Positions 34,616 to 43,236 are shown, counted from the first letter of the stretch. The stretch is DNA of 64,000 nucleotides from an uncultured Senegalimassilia sp. (GCF_934630535.1 NZ_CAKTVU010000010.1:9302-73301); one strand, 5' to 3'. Made by a program: numbers and translations. Notes: generated from the sequence alone by a model not told the origin.

Positions 34616-34719
34616 TATCTCGATACATCTCAGAGATAACTCAGAATTTCTGAGTTATCTCAAGAATTCTGAGTTATTTAAGATATATTTTCTGAGTTAA
34701 ATCTGTTTCCGCAGGTCAT
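34616..34719. repeat. About 104 bp direct repeat, right copy (promoter side of the AlbA regulator)
   Basis: It contains a perfect 21 bp palindrome (TAACTCAGAA, centre T, TTCTGAGTTA at 34637-34657) and CTGAGTTA at 34650, 34669 and 34692, so 19 and 23 bp apart. It ends 34 to 136 bp upstream of the regulator's ATG, where promoter and operators are expected. Confidence 0.85.
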
Positions 34720-35022
34720 AGGTATATCTACTCGTGTGTTTTATCTCAGGATTCAGAGATGTTATTCTGAGATATATCGGAACGAAGTATTATAAGCCCG
34801 CGCTGAATCGCCCATGGATGCGTGCGAACCCCCGATACGATACCGGGCACTTCGAGGAAGTGGGGTTAAGCGTCAAGGAGCACCGCGCAAGAGCGCGACG
34901 CTCGAATCGCAACTTGCACGGGCACGCTCACCACACCCCCGGATAGATAGCCCCACGCCCCAAAGCGCCCTGCCGCATTCGACCCCAAGGCAAGGCGCGC
35001 TAGGCGCAAGCCAGACGCGAAC

Positions 35023-35068
35023 CCTGACGCTTGGTACTACGTCCCCGAAACGTCCCCGAAGCGTCAGG
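35023..35068 (-). repeat. REP-like element, long variant
   Basis: Read on the minus strand it starts TGACGCTTCGGGGACG, repeats the GGGGACG core once more, and ends ACCAAGCGTCAGG, so it is the 33 bp REP type with an 11 bp internal duplication. Arms GACGCTT and AAGCGTC pair perfectly. It lies just past the end of the second LuxR gene. Confidence 0.7.
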
Positions 35069-35081
35069 CACACGGAACTCG

Positions 35082-36806
35082 CTAACGCATTTCGCGAACG
35101 GCTTGCTGAAGTTCCCGTTTGCTATGCACGTCCATCTTCGCGTAGGCGTTTTTCGCGTAGCCGCGCACGGTGTTCTCCGAAAGCACCAGCAGCTCGGCAA
35201 TCGCCGCCTTGCTTTTGCCCTCCGCGAGCATAAGCGCCACTTCGGCCTCACGGCGCGTCAGCCCGAATCCCGCGATCAACCGTGCAATGCCCCCATCGTC
35301 GGCCGCATGCAAGACCGCCTCGGGCTCTGGTCCCGATTCGGCAACATCGCCCGCAAAACCCGACCCGGCACCGCTTTCCGTCTGCGCTTCGCGACGCCCG
35401 GCAATCGGCAGCTCGACGGCATCGCCTTCGCCGCCGGCAATCTCAACGGCAACGCCCGCGCGACCAGCGACCGCGCCCTCCGCAACACGGCTCGCAGGCC
35501 TCGCATCGCCTTCATCAGCTTCTTCACCGGGAAAGCCCACCAGCAACGCTCGGCTGCGCGGAACGTTATCGCCAAGCAGCACCGCGATGGAAACGGACAG
35601 CACGCACACCATCAACGCGGCCAGCAGCGTCATCAACGAGCTTTGCGGCGCGAAAACCAAGATGCCCCAGCGCCCGACTTCGCGTGCGAGCAGAAACACC
35701 GCCCAGCACACGCCGAGCACCGCGTACGGGTTCCACGGAGAATGGCGCGCGACGTCGTAGCAGATGATCCACAGAATGCCGAGCGTCATGGTGTTGGCGA
35801 TGGACACGAGCGCCGCACCGCCGGCAAGACCCCACCATTCCAGCGTGGCCATCAGCACCACGCCCGCCGATGCCGCAACCACCTCGAAACGCCACAGCGT
35901 CGCCGACGAAACCGCACGGCCACGGCCCAGCGCAGCCCAGGCCCACACCGCGCACAGCACGATCACGCCGCCTTGGTGCAACAGTTGCATCCCCAGCGGC
36001 AACGCGATGGACTCGCCGAACGGGAAACCTCGCGACACGCCCATGACCAGCATGAACAACGCCAATCCGGCCAACAGCCGCAAGAAATCGACGCGCGACC
36101 CCGCACCATACGCCTTCTCGGCGATCGCGAAAGCGGGGCACTCGCGCGACGACGAGAAGCCGCCTGGCGCCTGCGACCACCCGCGCTCATCGGCCACGCG
36201 CATCGACCGGCCGAAGCACACATATGAAACGGTAGGGAGGAACACGCCCACCAGATAGCATGTCGAACGCGGCAACGCACCCATGACGAAGCCGCCCAAC
36301 GACCCCAACGCCAGCGACCCCAATGCGCACAGCAAAGCTGTTCGCGGACGTAAGCGCAGGTAGAACGCCATCCACATACCGCCGCCCCACACGATGCCCA
36401 GCCCCGCGCACGTGCACGCCGCGTACAAGACCGCGTCGGAATCAAGCGTTCCGTTTAAGAAGAACAGCACGCTGCCCAGCGTCATGGCCGTAACGGAGAA
36501 CCATTCGAGCGCCTTCGCGAACCGACGCCCCATCAAACCGCGCAGGGCGAACGCCACCAGCAAAACGGTAAACGCGATACGCACGAAATTGATGACGACG
36601 CTGACCAGCCCGGCATCGGACAGCACGTAATTGCCGTACAGGTTGCACTGAATCCAAATACGAACCACCGCAAGGCCGAAAAAAGCAAGTGTGCAGCCGT
36701 CGAACGCCTGGCGCAGCGCCGCGCACGCTGCCGCCCTTTCGACGACGCGCCGCCCGCCGGCATCGGCCTTGCGAACTTCTCGTATGTTCTCTAAATCGCT
36801 TCCCAC
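35082..36806 (-). CDS. Membrane-spanning LuxR-family transcriptional regulator (second copy)
   Basis: The 574-residue protein has the same plan as the regulator at 16534-18231: about twelve hydrophobic helices (residues 30-420), an acidic Ala/Gly/Glu-rich linker, and a C-terminal LuxR domain (GLTRREAEVALMLAEGKSKAAI, LSENTVRGYAKNAYAKMDVHSKRELQQAV). I chose GTG 36806 because GGAGAGG lies 5 bases upstream; a TTG ten codons earlier has no ribosome site. It follows the second cytochrome/flavoprotein operon on the same strand and probably regulates it. The signal sensed is unknown. Confidence 0.86.
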   Translation of the reverse strand: MGSDLENIREVRKADAGGRRVVERAAACAALRQAFDGCTLAFFGLAVVRIWIQCNLYGNYVLSDAGLVSVVINFVRIAFTVLLVAFALRGLMGRRFAKALEWFSVTAMTLGSVLFFLNGTLDSDAVLYAACTCAGLGIVWGGGMWMAFYLRLRPRTALLCALGSLALGSLGGFVMGALPRSTCYLVGVFLPTVSYVCFGRSMRVADERGWSQAPGGFSSSRECPAFAIAEKAYGAGSRVDFLRLLAGLALFMLVMGVSRGFPFGESIALPLGMQLLHQGGVIVLCAVWAWAALGRGRAVSSATLWRFEVVAASAGVVLMATLEWWGLAGGAALVSIANTMTLGILWIICYDVARHSPWNPYAVLGVCWAVFLLAREVGRWGILVFAPQSSLMTLLAALMVCVLSVSIAVLLGDNVPRSRALLVGFPGEEADEGDARPASRVAEGAVAGRAGVAVEIAGGEGDAVELPIAGRREAQTESGAGSGFAGDVAESGPEPEAVLHAADDGGIARLIAGFGLTRREAEVALMLAEGKSKAAIAELLVLSENTVRGYAKNAYAKMDVHSKRELQQAVREMR

Positions 36807-37162
36807 TGAGCCCTCTCCCGGACTTCCCTTCTCCAACCTCGGCAGTATACCGCTTCCTGCAGCCTGCGAAAATCAGCGGAAACGAGATGCCGGGGCAAAG
36901 CGCAAGCTGAAAGCACGACAAGCTCGCCCAAGCCTTTTCACGTCGACAAACGCAAAGGCGTCGCACCCCGAAGCACGGGCCGCGACGCCTTATCGGCTTG
37001 ACATCTTCTCCAGCCGCGGACACGCAGCCCGAAACCATGCTGCGCAAACGATTGCAAGGACGTAGCGGCTCGCCGATCACCGCCGCATTCCGCCGACGTG
37101 GCAACCATGCGATGACCTACCTGGCCCCGCCACGCTGACCGCGTGCTCCCACTGCGGCGGTC
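36807..37162. other. Intergenic region between flavoprotein and LuxR gene
   Basis: This 356 bp gap contains the hairpin at 36955-36991 and the ribosome site of the LuxR gene. I see no gene or other repeat. Confidence 0.55.
36955..36991 (-). terminator. Probable terminator of the second reductase operon
   Basis: Perfect 10 bp arms (AAGGCGTCGC at 36955-36964, GCGACGCCTT at 36982-36991) close a 17-base loop. On the minus strand it is followed by TTTGCGTTTG, a weak T-rich tail. Confidence 0.6.
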
Positions 37163-38650
37163 TTACGCGCCAAGCGCCTCCCTTGCCGCGTTCGCGCCCG
37201 CAAAACGGCCGGACGTGTATGCGAAGTTCAGACCGCAGCCGCCCGCCGGGTAATCGTCGTAGATGAAGGTGCCGCAGCACACCTCGCCGGCGGAGTACAG
37301 GCGCGGGATGACCTCGCCCTGCTCGTTTTTCACCTGGAAGTCGGTGTTGATGTCGAAGCCGCCGAACGAACCGTGCGTGCACACGCCCATCTTGAGCAGG
37401 TAATACGGCGCCTGCGTCAGCGCCACCAGGTTCGCCGCACCCTTCTTGAACTGCGTGTCGGCGCCCGATGCGACCATCTCGTTGTACGCCGCCAGCGTCT
37501 CGGCGCACGCCGCGCCGTCCACGCCCAGCTGGGCCGCTGCGGCCTCGACGGTGTCGCCCTTGGCGAACATGCCCTGCTCAAGGCCCATAGCAACCTTCTC
37601 CTTGAGCTTATCGGTCAAGCCGTCGACCATTGCCTGGTCGTACACGGCGAAGAACTGCTGGTCATCGAAGTGCGCCACCTGATAATAGATGTCGTGAGTC
37701 TGGCCGCCTTCATTCACGAAACGCTTGCCCTTCGAGTCGACCCACAGCGCCTTGGCGCTGATCAACTTGGACTGACCAGGCTCGACCGGACACGCCAGAA
37801 TGCCGTTCGTGCCGCCGTGACCCGTGTAAGCCGCGCCGATGTCCAACCCCATCTGCAGCCCGGAACCGTCAAGGCCAACGCCCACTTCCGTGTAAACGCC
37901 AACATAATCAGGGCAATACTTCGCGATCATCTCGGGATTGCGGCAGAAACCGCCCGACGCGATGATAACGGCCTTGGCGTTGTAGATGACCTCCTTGCCC
38001 GCCTTCTCGGCACGCACGCCCACAACGCGGCCCGTTGACTCGTCCACGATGAGCGCGGTGGCGTCGGTATCGAAATGGAAGTCCACGCCCTGCTCGTTGG
38101 CGAACTGGGTGACGGCCTTCAGCGCGTCATCGGCGTTGTTCTTGCACATGTGGCCGCGCTTGACCTTGTCCTTGCCGTTGCCCTTGATCTCGTCCTTGAA
38201 CGGGACCTTCAGGTCCTCGCGCAGCCAGTCGATCGTCTCGCCGGAGTGATCGGCCATGAAGCGATTCATAGCCAAGTCGACCTTGTCGGCGTTACGCGTG
38301 AGCAGATAGTTGTAGTAGTCATCCGGCGTGTCGTCGATACCGAGCTCCTTTTGCTGCACCGTGCCCGAGCCGTAGAACGTACCGAGCGCCAGCGAGCTGG
38401 AACCGCCCTGCCAGCCGAGCTTCTCGATGCACACCGTCTTCGCGCCGTTTTTAGCGGCGAAGGCTGCCGATGTGGTTCCCGAACCACCGGAACCCACGAC
38501 CACCACATCGTAGGTGTACTGCGTCGCGCCCTTCGAACAGCCGGTCAGGTTGCCAAGCGCGATGGTAGCCAACCCAAGGCCCGCAAGGCCGACGAACTGG
38601 CGGCGGCTCATGCCGCGACGTGCGTCAAGCGTCATATCGTTCGTAGTCAT
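37163..38650 (-). CDS. Tat-exported FAD-dependent reductase (second copy)
   Basis: The 495-residue flavoprotein has a twin-arginine signal (SRRQFVGLAG, Arg16-Arg17) with lipobox LTGC (Cys38). An FAD motif VVVGSGGSGTTSAAFAAKNGAK follows, then GGSSSLALGTFYGSG and the C-terminal SAGEVCCGTFIYDDYPAGGCGLNFAYTSGRFAG. It belongs to the fumarate-reductase-like FAD_binding_2 family but is about 75 residues shorter than the first copy and clearly distinct, so a different substrate is likely. GGGGGAG precedes the ATG. The cytochrome gene lies 10 bp upstream, so electron partner and reductase are made together. Confidence 0.9.
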   Translation of the reverse strand: MTTNDMTLDARRGMSRRQFVGLAGLGLATIALGNLTGCSKGATQYTYDVVVVGSGGSGTTSAAFAAKNGAKTVCIEKLGWQGGSSSLALGTFYGSGTVQQKELGIDDTPDDYYNYLLTRNADKVDLAMNRFMADHSGETIDWLREDLKVPFKDEIKGNGKDKVKRGHMCKNNADDALKAVTQFANEQGVDFHFDTDATALIVDESTGRVVGVRAEKAGKEVIYNAKAVIIASGGFCRNPEMIAKYCPDYVGVYTEVGVGLDGSGLQMGLDIGAAYTGHGGTNGILACPVEPGQSKLISAKALWVDSKGKRFVNEGGQTHDIYYQVAHFDDQQFFAVYDQAMVDGLTDKLKEKVAMGLEQGMFAKGDTVEAAAAQLGVDGAACAETLAAYNEMVASGADTQFKKGAANLVALTQAPYYLLKMGVCTHGSFGGFDINTDFQVKNEQGEVIPRLYSAGEVCCGTFIYDDYPAGGCGLNFAYTSGRFAGANAAREALGA

Positions 38651-38660
38651 TCCGCTCCCC

Positions 38661-39233
38661 CTAGCTCTGCTTCGCGCTCATGTAGTCGCTGTACGACATC
38701 CAGCCATCGGGCACCTCGGCCTCGGCATGGCACTGCGTGCAGTACATCACGGACTCGGAATGCGCCTTATGGCATTCGCCGCAGTCGATATCGCCATGCT
38801 GCTGCACATGCGGGTTGAACGCCATATCGCTGGTGGATTCGGTGAGCTCGTCGCGCGTCATGTTGTGGCACGACTCGTTCAGGCAGAAACTCTCGTTGTA
38901 TTGGAACGTATTCTCGGCAACGGGGTCGGTGAAGTCGCCGGATACCCACGCGGTGGCCTCGGCGACCTGGTCGTCGAGCTTCGCCTCATGGCAATCCAGG
39001 CACACTTTGCCCTGCTTCGCGTGAACCGCCGACAGCATCGACGAGTTGCCGGATTCATACGTTTCCACGTAGCGGTCCATCGGCTTGTGACAGATTGCAT
39101 TGCAGAAGCTCGGCTGCTGATGCCATACCCAAAAGCCCGCACCCGCAAGCGCGATCACGACGATCGCGACAACCGTGACGATGAGTCCCTTGCGCCCTTT
39201 TTGGGCGTTTCCGGAGACATCCGTTTTGCTCAT
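38661..39233 (-). CDS. Membrane-anchored multihaem cytochrome c (second copy)
   Basis: The 190-residue protein repeats the plan of the first cytochrome: an anchor (about 17-37), then CX3CH at 44-49 (CNAICH), CXXCH at 78-82, CX4CH at 117-123 (CLNESCH), and CXXCH at 151-155 and 165-169. Possible distal histidines are kept (MLSAVH, NPHVQQHG). It lacks an about 40-residue stretch between the first and third sites that the first copy has. It should deliver quinol electrons to the flavoprotein encoded next. The ATG at 39233 has GGAAGGG upstream; the longer upstream frame lacks a signal. Confidence 0.9.
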   Translation of the reverse strand: MSKTDVSGNAQKGRKGLIVTVVAIVVIALAGAGFWVWHQQPSFCNAICHKPMDRYVETYESGNSSMLSAVHAKQGKVCLDCHEAKLDDQVAEATAWVSGDFTDPVAENTFQYNESFCLNESCHNMTRDELTESTSDMAFNPHVQQHGDIDCGECHKAHSESVMYCTQCHAEAEVPDGWMSYSDYMSAKQS

Positions 39234-39403
39234 GGCCCTTCCTCTCCCTCGTGAAACCATGCAAGATCCTCGCGCATCCTTGCGGAGGACATGACGAAGG
39301 ATAGGCTGGGGACAAAGCGACCAGCAGACACGAAGCAGGGTGGTTTACCAGGCAATTTCGAAAACGGGTGGGCAAACGGGTGGGCGAAACGTCCAGGATT
39401 ACG

Positions 39404-39997
39404 TTACGCCAGTGCGACCTCTCGAGTCGCGATGCGGGCGGTGAGCGCAGGGGTATGGGACACCAGCAACATGCCGGCGTTTTCTTGGGCGACGTAGTCT
39501 AGCAGCACGTGCCAGATGTGGGCTTGGGTGACCGCGTCGAGCATGGTGGACACCTCGTCGCAGATCAGGTAGCGCGGGCGCGTGGCCAGCGCGCGGGCGA
39601 TGCAGAAGCGCTGCAGCTCGCCGCCGGACAGCTCGTGAGGAAAACGCTGCAGCCATTCATCGCGGATGCCCAGGTCGTCGAGCAGCTGCTGCGGCACCTC
39701 GCCCGCCTCCGCCAGCGTTTTGCGCATGCGCAGGCGTGGGTCCACCGCCTGCTCGGGATGCTGCTGGATCAACTGCACCGGGCACACGCCGCGGCGCGGG
39801 AGCGGCTGCCCATCCAGCAGCACCTGACCGGATTGCGGGCGCTCAAACCCGGCAAGCACGCGGCACAGCGTGGTTTTGCCGAACCCCGAGGGCGCCTGCA
39901 GCGCCACACGCTCGCCAGGTTCCACCTGCAAGCTGAACCCGCTGTACAGGGGTTTTGCGCCGGGATACCCGAACGTGATGTCTCTGGCCTCTAGCAC
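39404..39997 (-). CDS. ABC transporter ATP-binding protein (DppF/NikE-like)
   Basis: The 197-residue ATPase is the second nucleotide-binding subunit of a peptide/nickel-type importer. Walker A is APSGFGKTT, the signature is HELSGGELQRFCIARAL and Walker B is PRYLICDEVSTML; the switch histidine is in LLVSHTP. It is shorter than usual (250 to 330 residues), lacking the C-terminal oligopeptide-specific extension. It overlaps the preceding ATPase gene by 7 bp and ends the operon. Confidence 0.88.
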   Translation of the reverse strand: MLEARDITFGYPGAKPLYSGFSLQVEPGERVALQAPSGFGKTTLCRVLAGFERPQSGQVLLDGQPLPRRGVCPVQLIQQHPEQAVDPRLRMRKTLAEAGEVPQQLLDDLGIRDEWLQRFPHELSGGELQRFCIARALATRPRYLICDEVSTMLDAVTQAHIWHVLLDYVAQENAGMLLVSHTPALTARIATREVALA

Positions 39998-41148
39998 GCG
40001 CCACCTTCCTTCCCGTCGAAACCGTCCGCACCCTCGCGCGCCTGCGCCGGCTCGTGCTCATCTTCACGCTCGGACTCTGGCGCCAGCTCCTTCTCATCCT
40101 CGCCCGTGCGGACTTGCTCCGCTTCTTTCCCATCCTCGCACCCGAGCGCCGGCGCCGACACCTTCTCGTCCTCGCGCTCCGGCGCCTTCCCGCCAGCACC
40201 TTCGCCCACGGCGAAATCGTGCTCGGGGAGGGCATGCCATAGCTCGCGGGTGAACGGATGGCGCAAAAGGCCGGGATCGGCGAAGCTCGCCGTCGCCGTC
40301 TCCTCTACCACGGTTCCGTCCTTGAACACCGCCACGCGGTCGGCCACGCGCAGCGCCAGCTCGATATCGTGCGTGATCAGCAGCACGCCGTTGCCCTCGT
40401 TGGCGAAGGCGCGGAAGTCGTCGAGCGCGCGAACCGCCAGGTCAAGATCAAGGCCGGGCGTGGGCTCATCGGCCACGATCACGCGCGGCGAATCCATGAG
40501 CGCGCAGCACAAAAGCACGCGACGCGCCATGCCGCCCGACAGCTCGTGCGGGTACAGGCGCGCAACCTCAGGCCCCAGCCCGTAGCGCTCGAACAGCTGC
40601 TCGCGGCGCGCTTTGCGCTCGGCCTTCGACAGGTCGTTCGCAAAACCCTCGACCTGCTTGCCCACGCGCATCATGGGGTCCAGGTGGCTCACGCTTTGCG
40701 GCACAAGCGACAGCCCATGCCCGCGCAGGGCGCGCAAACCCGCCGCATCCATGCGCTCGCCATCGAACCAGATGCGCCCCGTCACCGTGGCGTTGGGCTC
40801 GAACAAGCCCAAAACCGCATCGGCAAGAAGCGTCTTGCCCGAGCCCGACGCGCCCACCACGGCCACGATCTCGCCCGCGTGAACGGCGATGCTCAGCTCG
40901 TGAAGCACCTGCACATCGTGCTGTTTCGCCTTGAAATAAGGCGCGTCCTCGTCGTACATGCGGAAGCCCACGCTCAGGTCCTCCACCTGCAGCAAGTGAT
41001 GCCCGCCGCCGTGGCTCGACGTGGCCGCATGCGTATGATGATGGTGCAGCTGCGCACCCTCGTGCGCGGTGCGCTCGTGCGCCAGCTCGGCGGCTTTGCC
41101 CGCCGATGACGTCTCCATGGGTGCACCGCCGTTCGTCTTCGTCATCAT
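39991..41148 (-). CDS. ABC transporter ATP-binding protein (DppD/NikD-like) with His-rich N-terminus
   Basis: The 385-residue ATPase has Walker A GASGSGKTLL, signature HELSGGMARRVLLCCAL, Walker B RVIVADEPTPGLD and the switch LLITHDI. Two features stand out. The N-terminal 55 residues hold a histidine cluster (HHHHTHAATSSHGGGHH), which suggests metal binding. The C-terminal about 60 residues are highly charged and repetitive (EDEKVSAP, EDEKELAPESE, EDEHEPAQ). The His cluster supports nickel or another transition metal as substrate, or storage of it, but this is inference. The gap to the permease upstream is 9 bp. Confidence 0.88.
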   Translation of the reverse strand: MMTKTNGGAPMETSSAGKAAELAHERTAHEGAQLHHHHTHAATSSHGGGHHLLQVEDLSVGFRMYDEDAPYFKAKQHDVQVLHELSIAVHAGEIVAVVGASGSGKTLLADAVLGLFEPNATVTGRIWFDGERMDAAGLRALRGHGLSLVPQSVSHLDPMMRVGKQVEGFANDLSKAERKARREQLFERYGLGPEVARLYPHELSGGMARRVLLCCALMDSPRVIVADEPTPGLDLDLAVRALDDFRAFANEGNGVLLITHDIELALRVADRVAVFKDGTVVEETATASFADPGLLRHPFTRELWHALPEHDFAVGEGAGGKAPEREDEKVSAPALGCEDGKEAEQVRTGEDEKELAPESEREDEHEPAQAREGADGFDGKEGGAC

Positions 41149-41157
41149 CTTCCCTAC

Positions 41158-42009
41158 CTACTTTTGCGCGGTATGCGGGTCAACCAGCTTGCGCAGGTTC
41201 TGCCCGGCCACGTCGAACAACAGCACCGTCGCCATGAGCGCCAGACCGGGGAACACCGCCAGCCACCAAGCGCCCGTGGACAGATAGCTCATCGATTCGC
41301 TCAGGATCACGCCGATGGCCGGCTGCTCGGGCGGCAGGCCGAAGCCCAAAAACGTGATGGACGCCTCATGCAAAATGGCATGCGGGAACAGCAGGATCAA
41401 ACCCACCACGAACTGCGGCAGCACATACGGCACCATATGGCGAAGCGCGATGCGCGCCGGGCTTTGCCCCAGCTTGCGCGCAACCTCCACGAACTTCGAT
41501 TGGCGGCATTGCAGCACCTCGGCGCGCACCACGCGGGCAAGGCTTGCCCAGTGCGTCACGGCAACGCCGATGGTCACGCCCCAAAAGCCCTTCCCCAGCG
41601 CGAATGAGATGAGCACCAGCAGCACGATGTGCGGAACGCCCATCATCAGATCGATCATCCAGCTGACCACGGCGTCCACGCGCTTGCCGCCGAGCGCGGC
41701 GGCGCAGCCGAGCACCAGCGCAATCACCGACGACACGGTAGCCGCCAGCAAGCCCACCAACACGCTGGTGGAAAGGCCGGCCAGCGTGCGCGCCAGCATG
41801 TCGCGGCCCATCCAGTCGGTGCCGAAGGGATGCTCAAGCGAAGGCGCCAGGTTCTTCGCGGTGAAATCGGTGACCGTCGCCTGGCCGTACAGCGCGATAC
41901 CCGCCGCAACCACGGCCAACAGCGCAAAAGCCGCCAAAACGCACGCGGCCAGCGTGGCTGTACGGTTTCCGCCCCTGCGCTGCGCGGGAGCATGGAGCAC
42001 GTTTTCCAT
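41158..42009 (-). CDS. ABC transporter permease (DppC/NikC-like)
   Basis: The 283-residue permease has about six membrane helices and the binding-protein-dependent transport (BPD) signature region KFVEVARKLGQSPARIALRHMVP, preceded by the family landmark HPFGTDWMGRDMLART. It forms the channel with the upstream permease. The ATG at 42009 shares a base with the upstream stop codon (TAATG), so translation is coupled. Upstream in-frame sequence is antisense-like and not homologous. Confidence 0.9.
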   Translation of the reverse strand: MENVLHAPAQRRGGNRTATLAACVLAAFALLAVVAAGIALYGQATVTDFTAKNLAPSLEHPFGTDWMGRDMLARTLAGLSTSVLVGLLAATVSSVIALVLGCAAALGGKRVDAVVSWMIDLMMGVPHIVLLVLISFALGKGFWGVTIGVAVTHWASLARVVRAEVLQCRQSKFVEVARKLGQSPARIALRHMVPYVLPQFVVGLILLFPHAILHEASITFLGFGLPPEQPAIGVILSESMSYLSTGAWWLAVFPGLALMATVLLFDVAGQNLRKLVDPHTAQK

Positions 42010-42992
42010 TACGCCCTCCCCTCGCTCACGCGCATGCGCGGGTCCAAAACGCCGTACAGGATGTTCGCCAGCAGGTTGCCGCCGAACACCAACGCAGCGC
42101 TGACCAGGGCGATTCCGGCCAGAAGCGCCACATCGCCGCCCAGGCCGGCGGTGACGGCCGCCTGCCCCAGGCCCGGATACGAGAACACCTGCTCGACCAG
42201 CACCGAGCCGCCGAAGATCTCGGAGATGAACGCGCACTGCAGCGTGACCGCCGGCAGCGCCACGTTGCGCAGGCAATGGTGCAAAACCACGCTCAAATCG
42301 GATTCGCCGCGGGCGCGCGCAAAGCGCACGTAATCGCTTTCAAGCACGTCGACCACCTTCTCGCGCGTGTGCAGCGCGATGTTGGCCACGCCCGTCACCG
42401 AAAGCGTGAGCGCGGGAAGCACCAGATGGTGCGCCGCGTCGGCCAGCGTCACGTCGGCCGCCGACACGCCGATGGGCACGGAGAACCCGATGGGGAACCA
42501 CCCCAACTGCACGGCGAAGATCATCAGGATGAGCAAACCCAGCCAAAACGTGGGCGTGGACGCCAGCAGAAAGCAATAGCCGCGCACCACGCGATCGACC
42601 GCCCCACCGCGGCGCGCGCCGGCGACGACGCCCAGCGCGAAGCCCAGCACGCCGCTGACCAGCCACGCGATGCCCATGAGAGCCAGCGAGTTTGCCGCGC
42701 GGTGCGCGATCACCTCGGACACGGGCGCGTTGAACCTGAGCGACGTTCCCATGTCGCCGTGCAAAAGCGCGCCCGCCCAGTTGGCGAACCGCTCCCAAAA
42801 CGGCACATCGCCGCCCCAGTAGCTGGCCAGCTGCACGCGCTTGGCCTCCGACATGTTCACGTATGCGGCCTGCCCCACGTTGGCCTGAACAGGGTCGATG
42901 GGCGAGGCGCTCACCAGCGCGAACACCACCAGCCCCACCGCCAACATGAGCAGCGCGAACCGCACGATATGTCGAGCAAGATACTTCGTCAT
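42009..42992 (-). CDS. ABC transporter permease (DppB/NikB-like)
   Basis: The 327-residue permease opens with KYLARHIVRFALLMLAVGLVVF, then has the ASPIDPVQAN motif and DMGTSLRFNAPVSEVI typical of DppB/NikB proteins. The coupling loop is DYVRFARARGESDLSVVLHHCLRN. About six membrane helices are visible. The ATG at 42992 has only a modest AGTAGGT close upstream. A weak terminator-like hairpin separates it from the solute-binding protein gene. Confidence 0.9.
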   Translation of the reverse strand: MTKYLARHIVRFALLMLAVGLVVFALVSASPIDPVQANVGQAAYVNMSEAKRVQLASYWGGDVPFWERFANWAGALLHGDMGTSLRFNAPVSEVIAHRAANSLALMGIAWLVSGVLGFALGVVAGARRGGAVDRVVRGYCFLLASTPTFWLGLLILMIFAVQLGWFPIGFSVPIGVSAADVTLADAAHHLVLPALTLSVTGVANIALHTREKVVDVLESDYVRFARARGESDLSVVLHHCLRNVALPAVTLQCAFISEIFGGSVLVEQVFSYPGLGQAAVTAGLGGDVALLAGIALVSAALVFGGNLLANILYGVLDPRMRVSEGRA

Positions 42993-43138
42993 ACCTACTA
43001 ATGTCCCAAATCTCGAAACCTCGCCCGGAAGCCCTTCGGCCCCCGAGCCCAAAAACCCCTTCAATCGCCAAAAGGGCCTACACCCGCCCGCCTTCAGGCA
43101 GGCGAGCGCGCCACCCGAATCCAAGCCGCTAGAACCGC

Positions 43139-43165
43139 AAAAGCGGGGCAAGCCCTACGGCAAGC
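43139..43165 (-). terminator. Internal attenuator hairpin after the solute-binding protein gene
   Basis: On the minus strand a 7 bp stem (GCGGGGC with GCCCCGC, 14-base loop) is followed by four T residues. It lies between the binding-protein and permease genes, where partial termination often raises the ratio of binding protein to permease. Confidence 0.55.
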
Positions 43166-43178
43166 CCCGCCCCTACCG

Positions 43179-43205
43179 GTGAACAGGGGACGGAGGTGCG
43201 TTCAC
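43179..43205. repeat. GTGAAC-type REP-like hairpin
   Basis: GTGAAC (43179-43184) and GTTCAC (43200-43205) enclose AGGGGACGGAGGTGC. The left 14 bases, GTGAACAGGGGACG, recur at 53579-53592 near the rplL terminator, so this is a dispersed element. Confidence 0.6.
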
Positions 43206-43236
43206 GCGCCCCGCCCCTGCGGCGTTCAGCCGGTTG

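Larger units (their letters stand above)
34584..35081. promoter_or_regulatory. AlbA regulator promoter and operator region, plus REP element
   Basis: This 498 bp gap holds the right direct repeat (34616-34719), further palindromes of the same type at 34741-34775 (ATCTCAGGATTCAGAGAT and TTCTGAGATATATC), and a long REP-like element at 35023-35068. The middle part, 34790-35020, shows nothing I can name. Confidence 0.65.
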
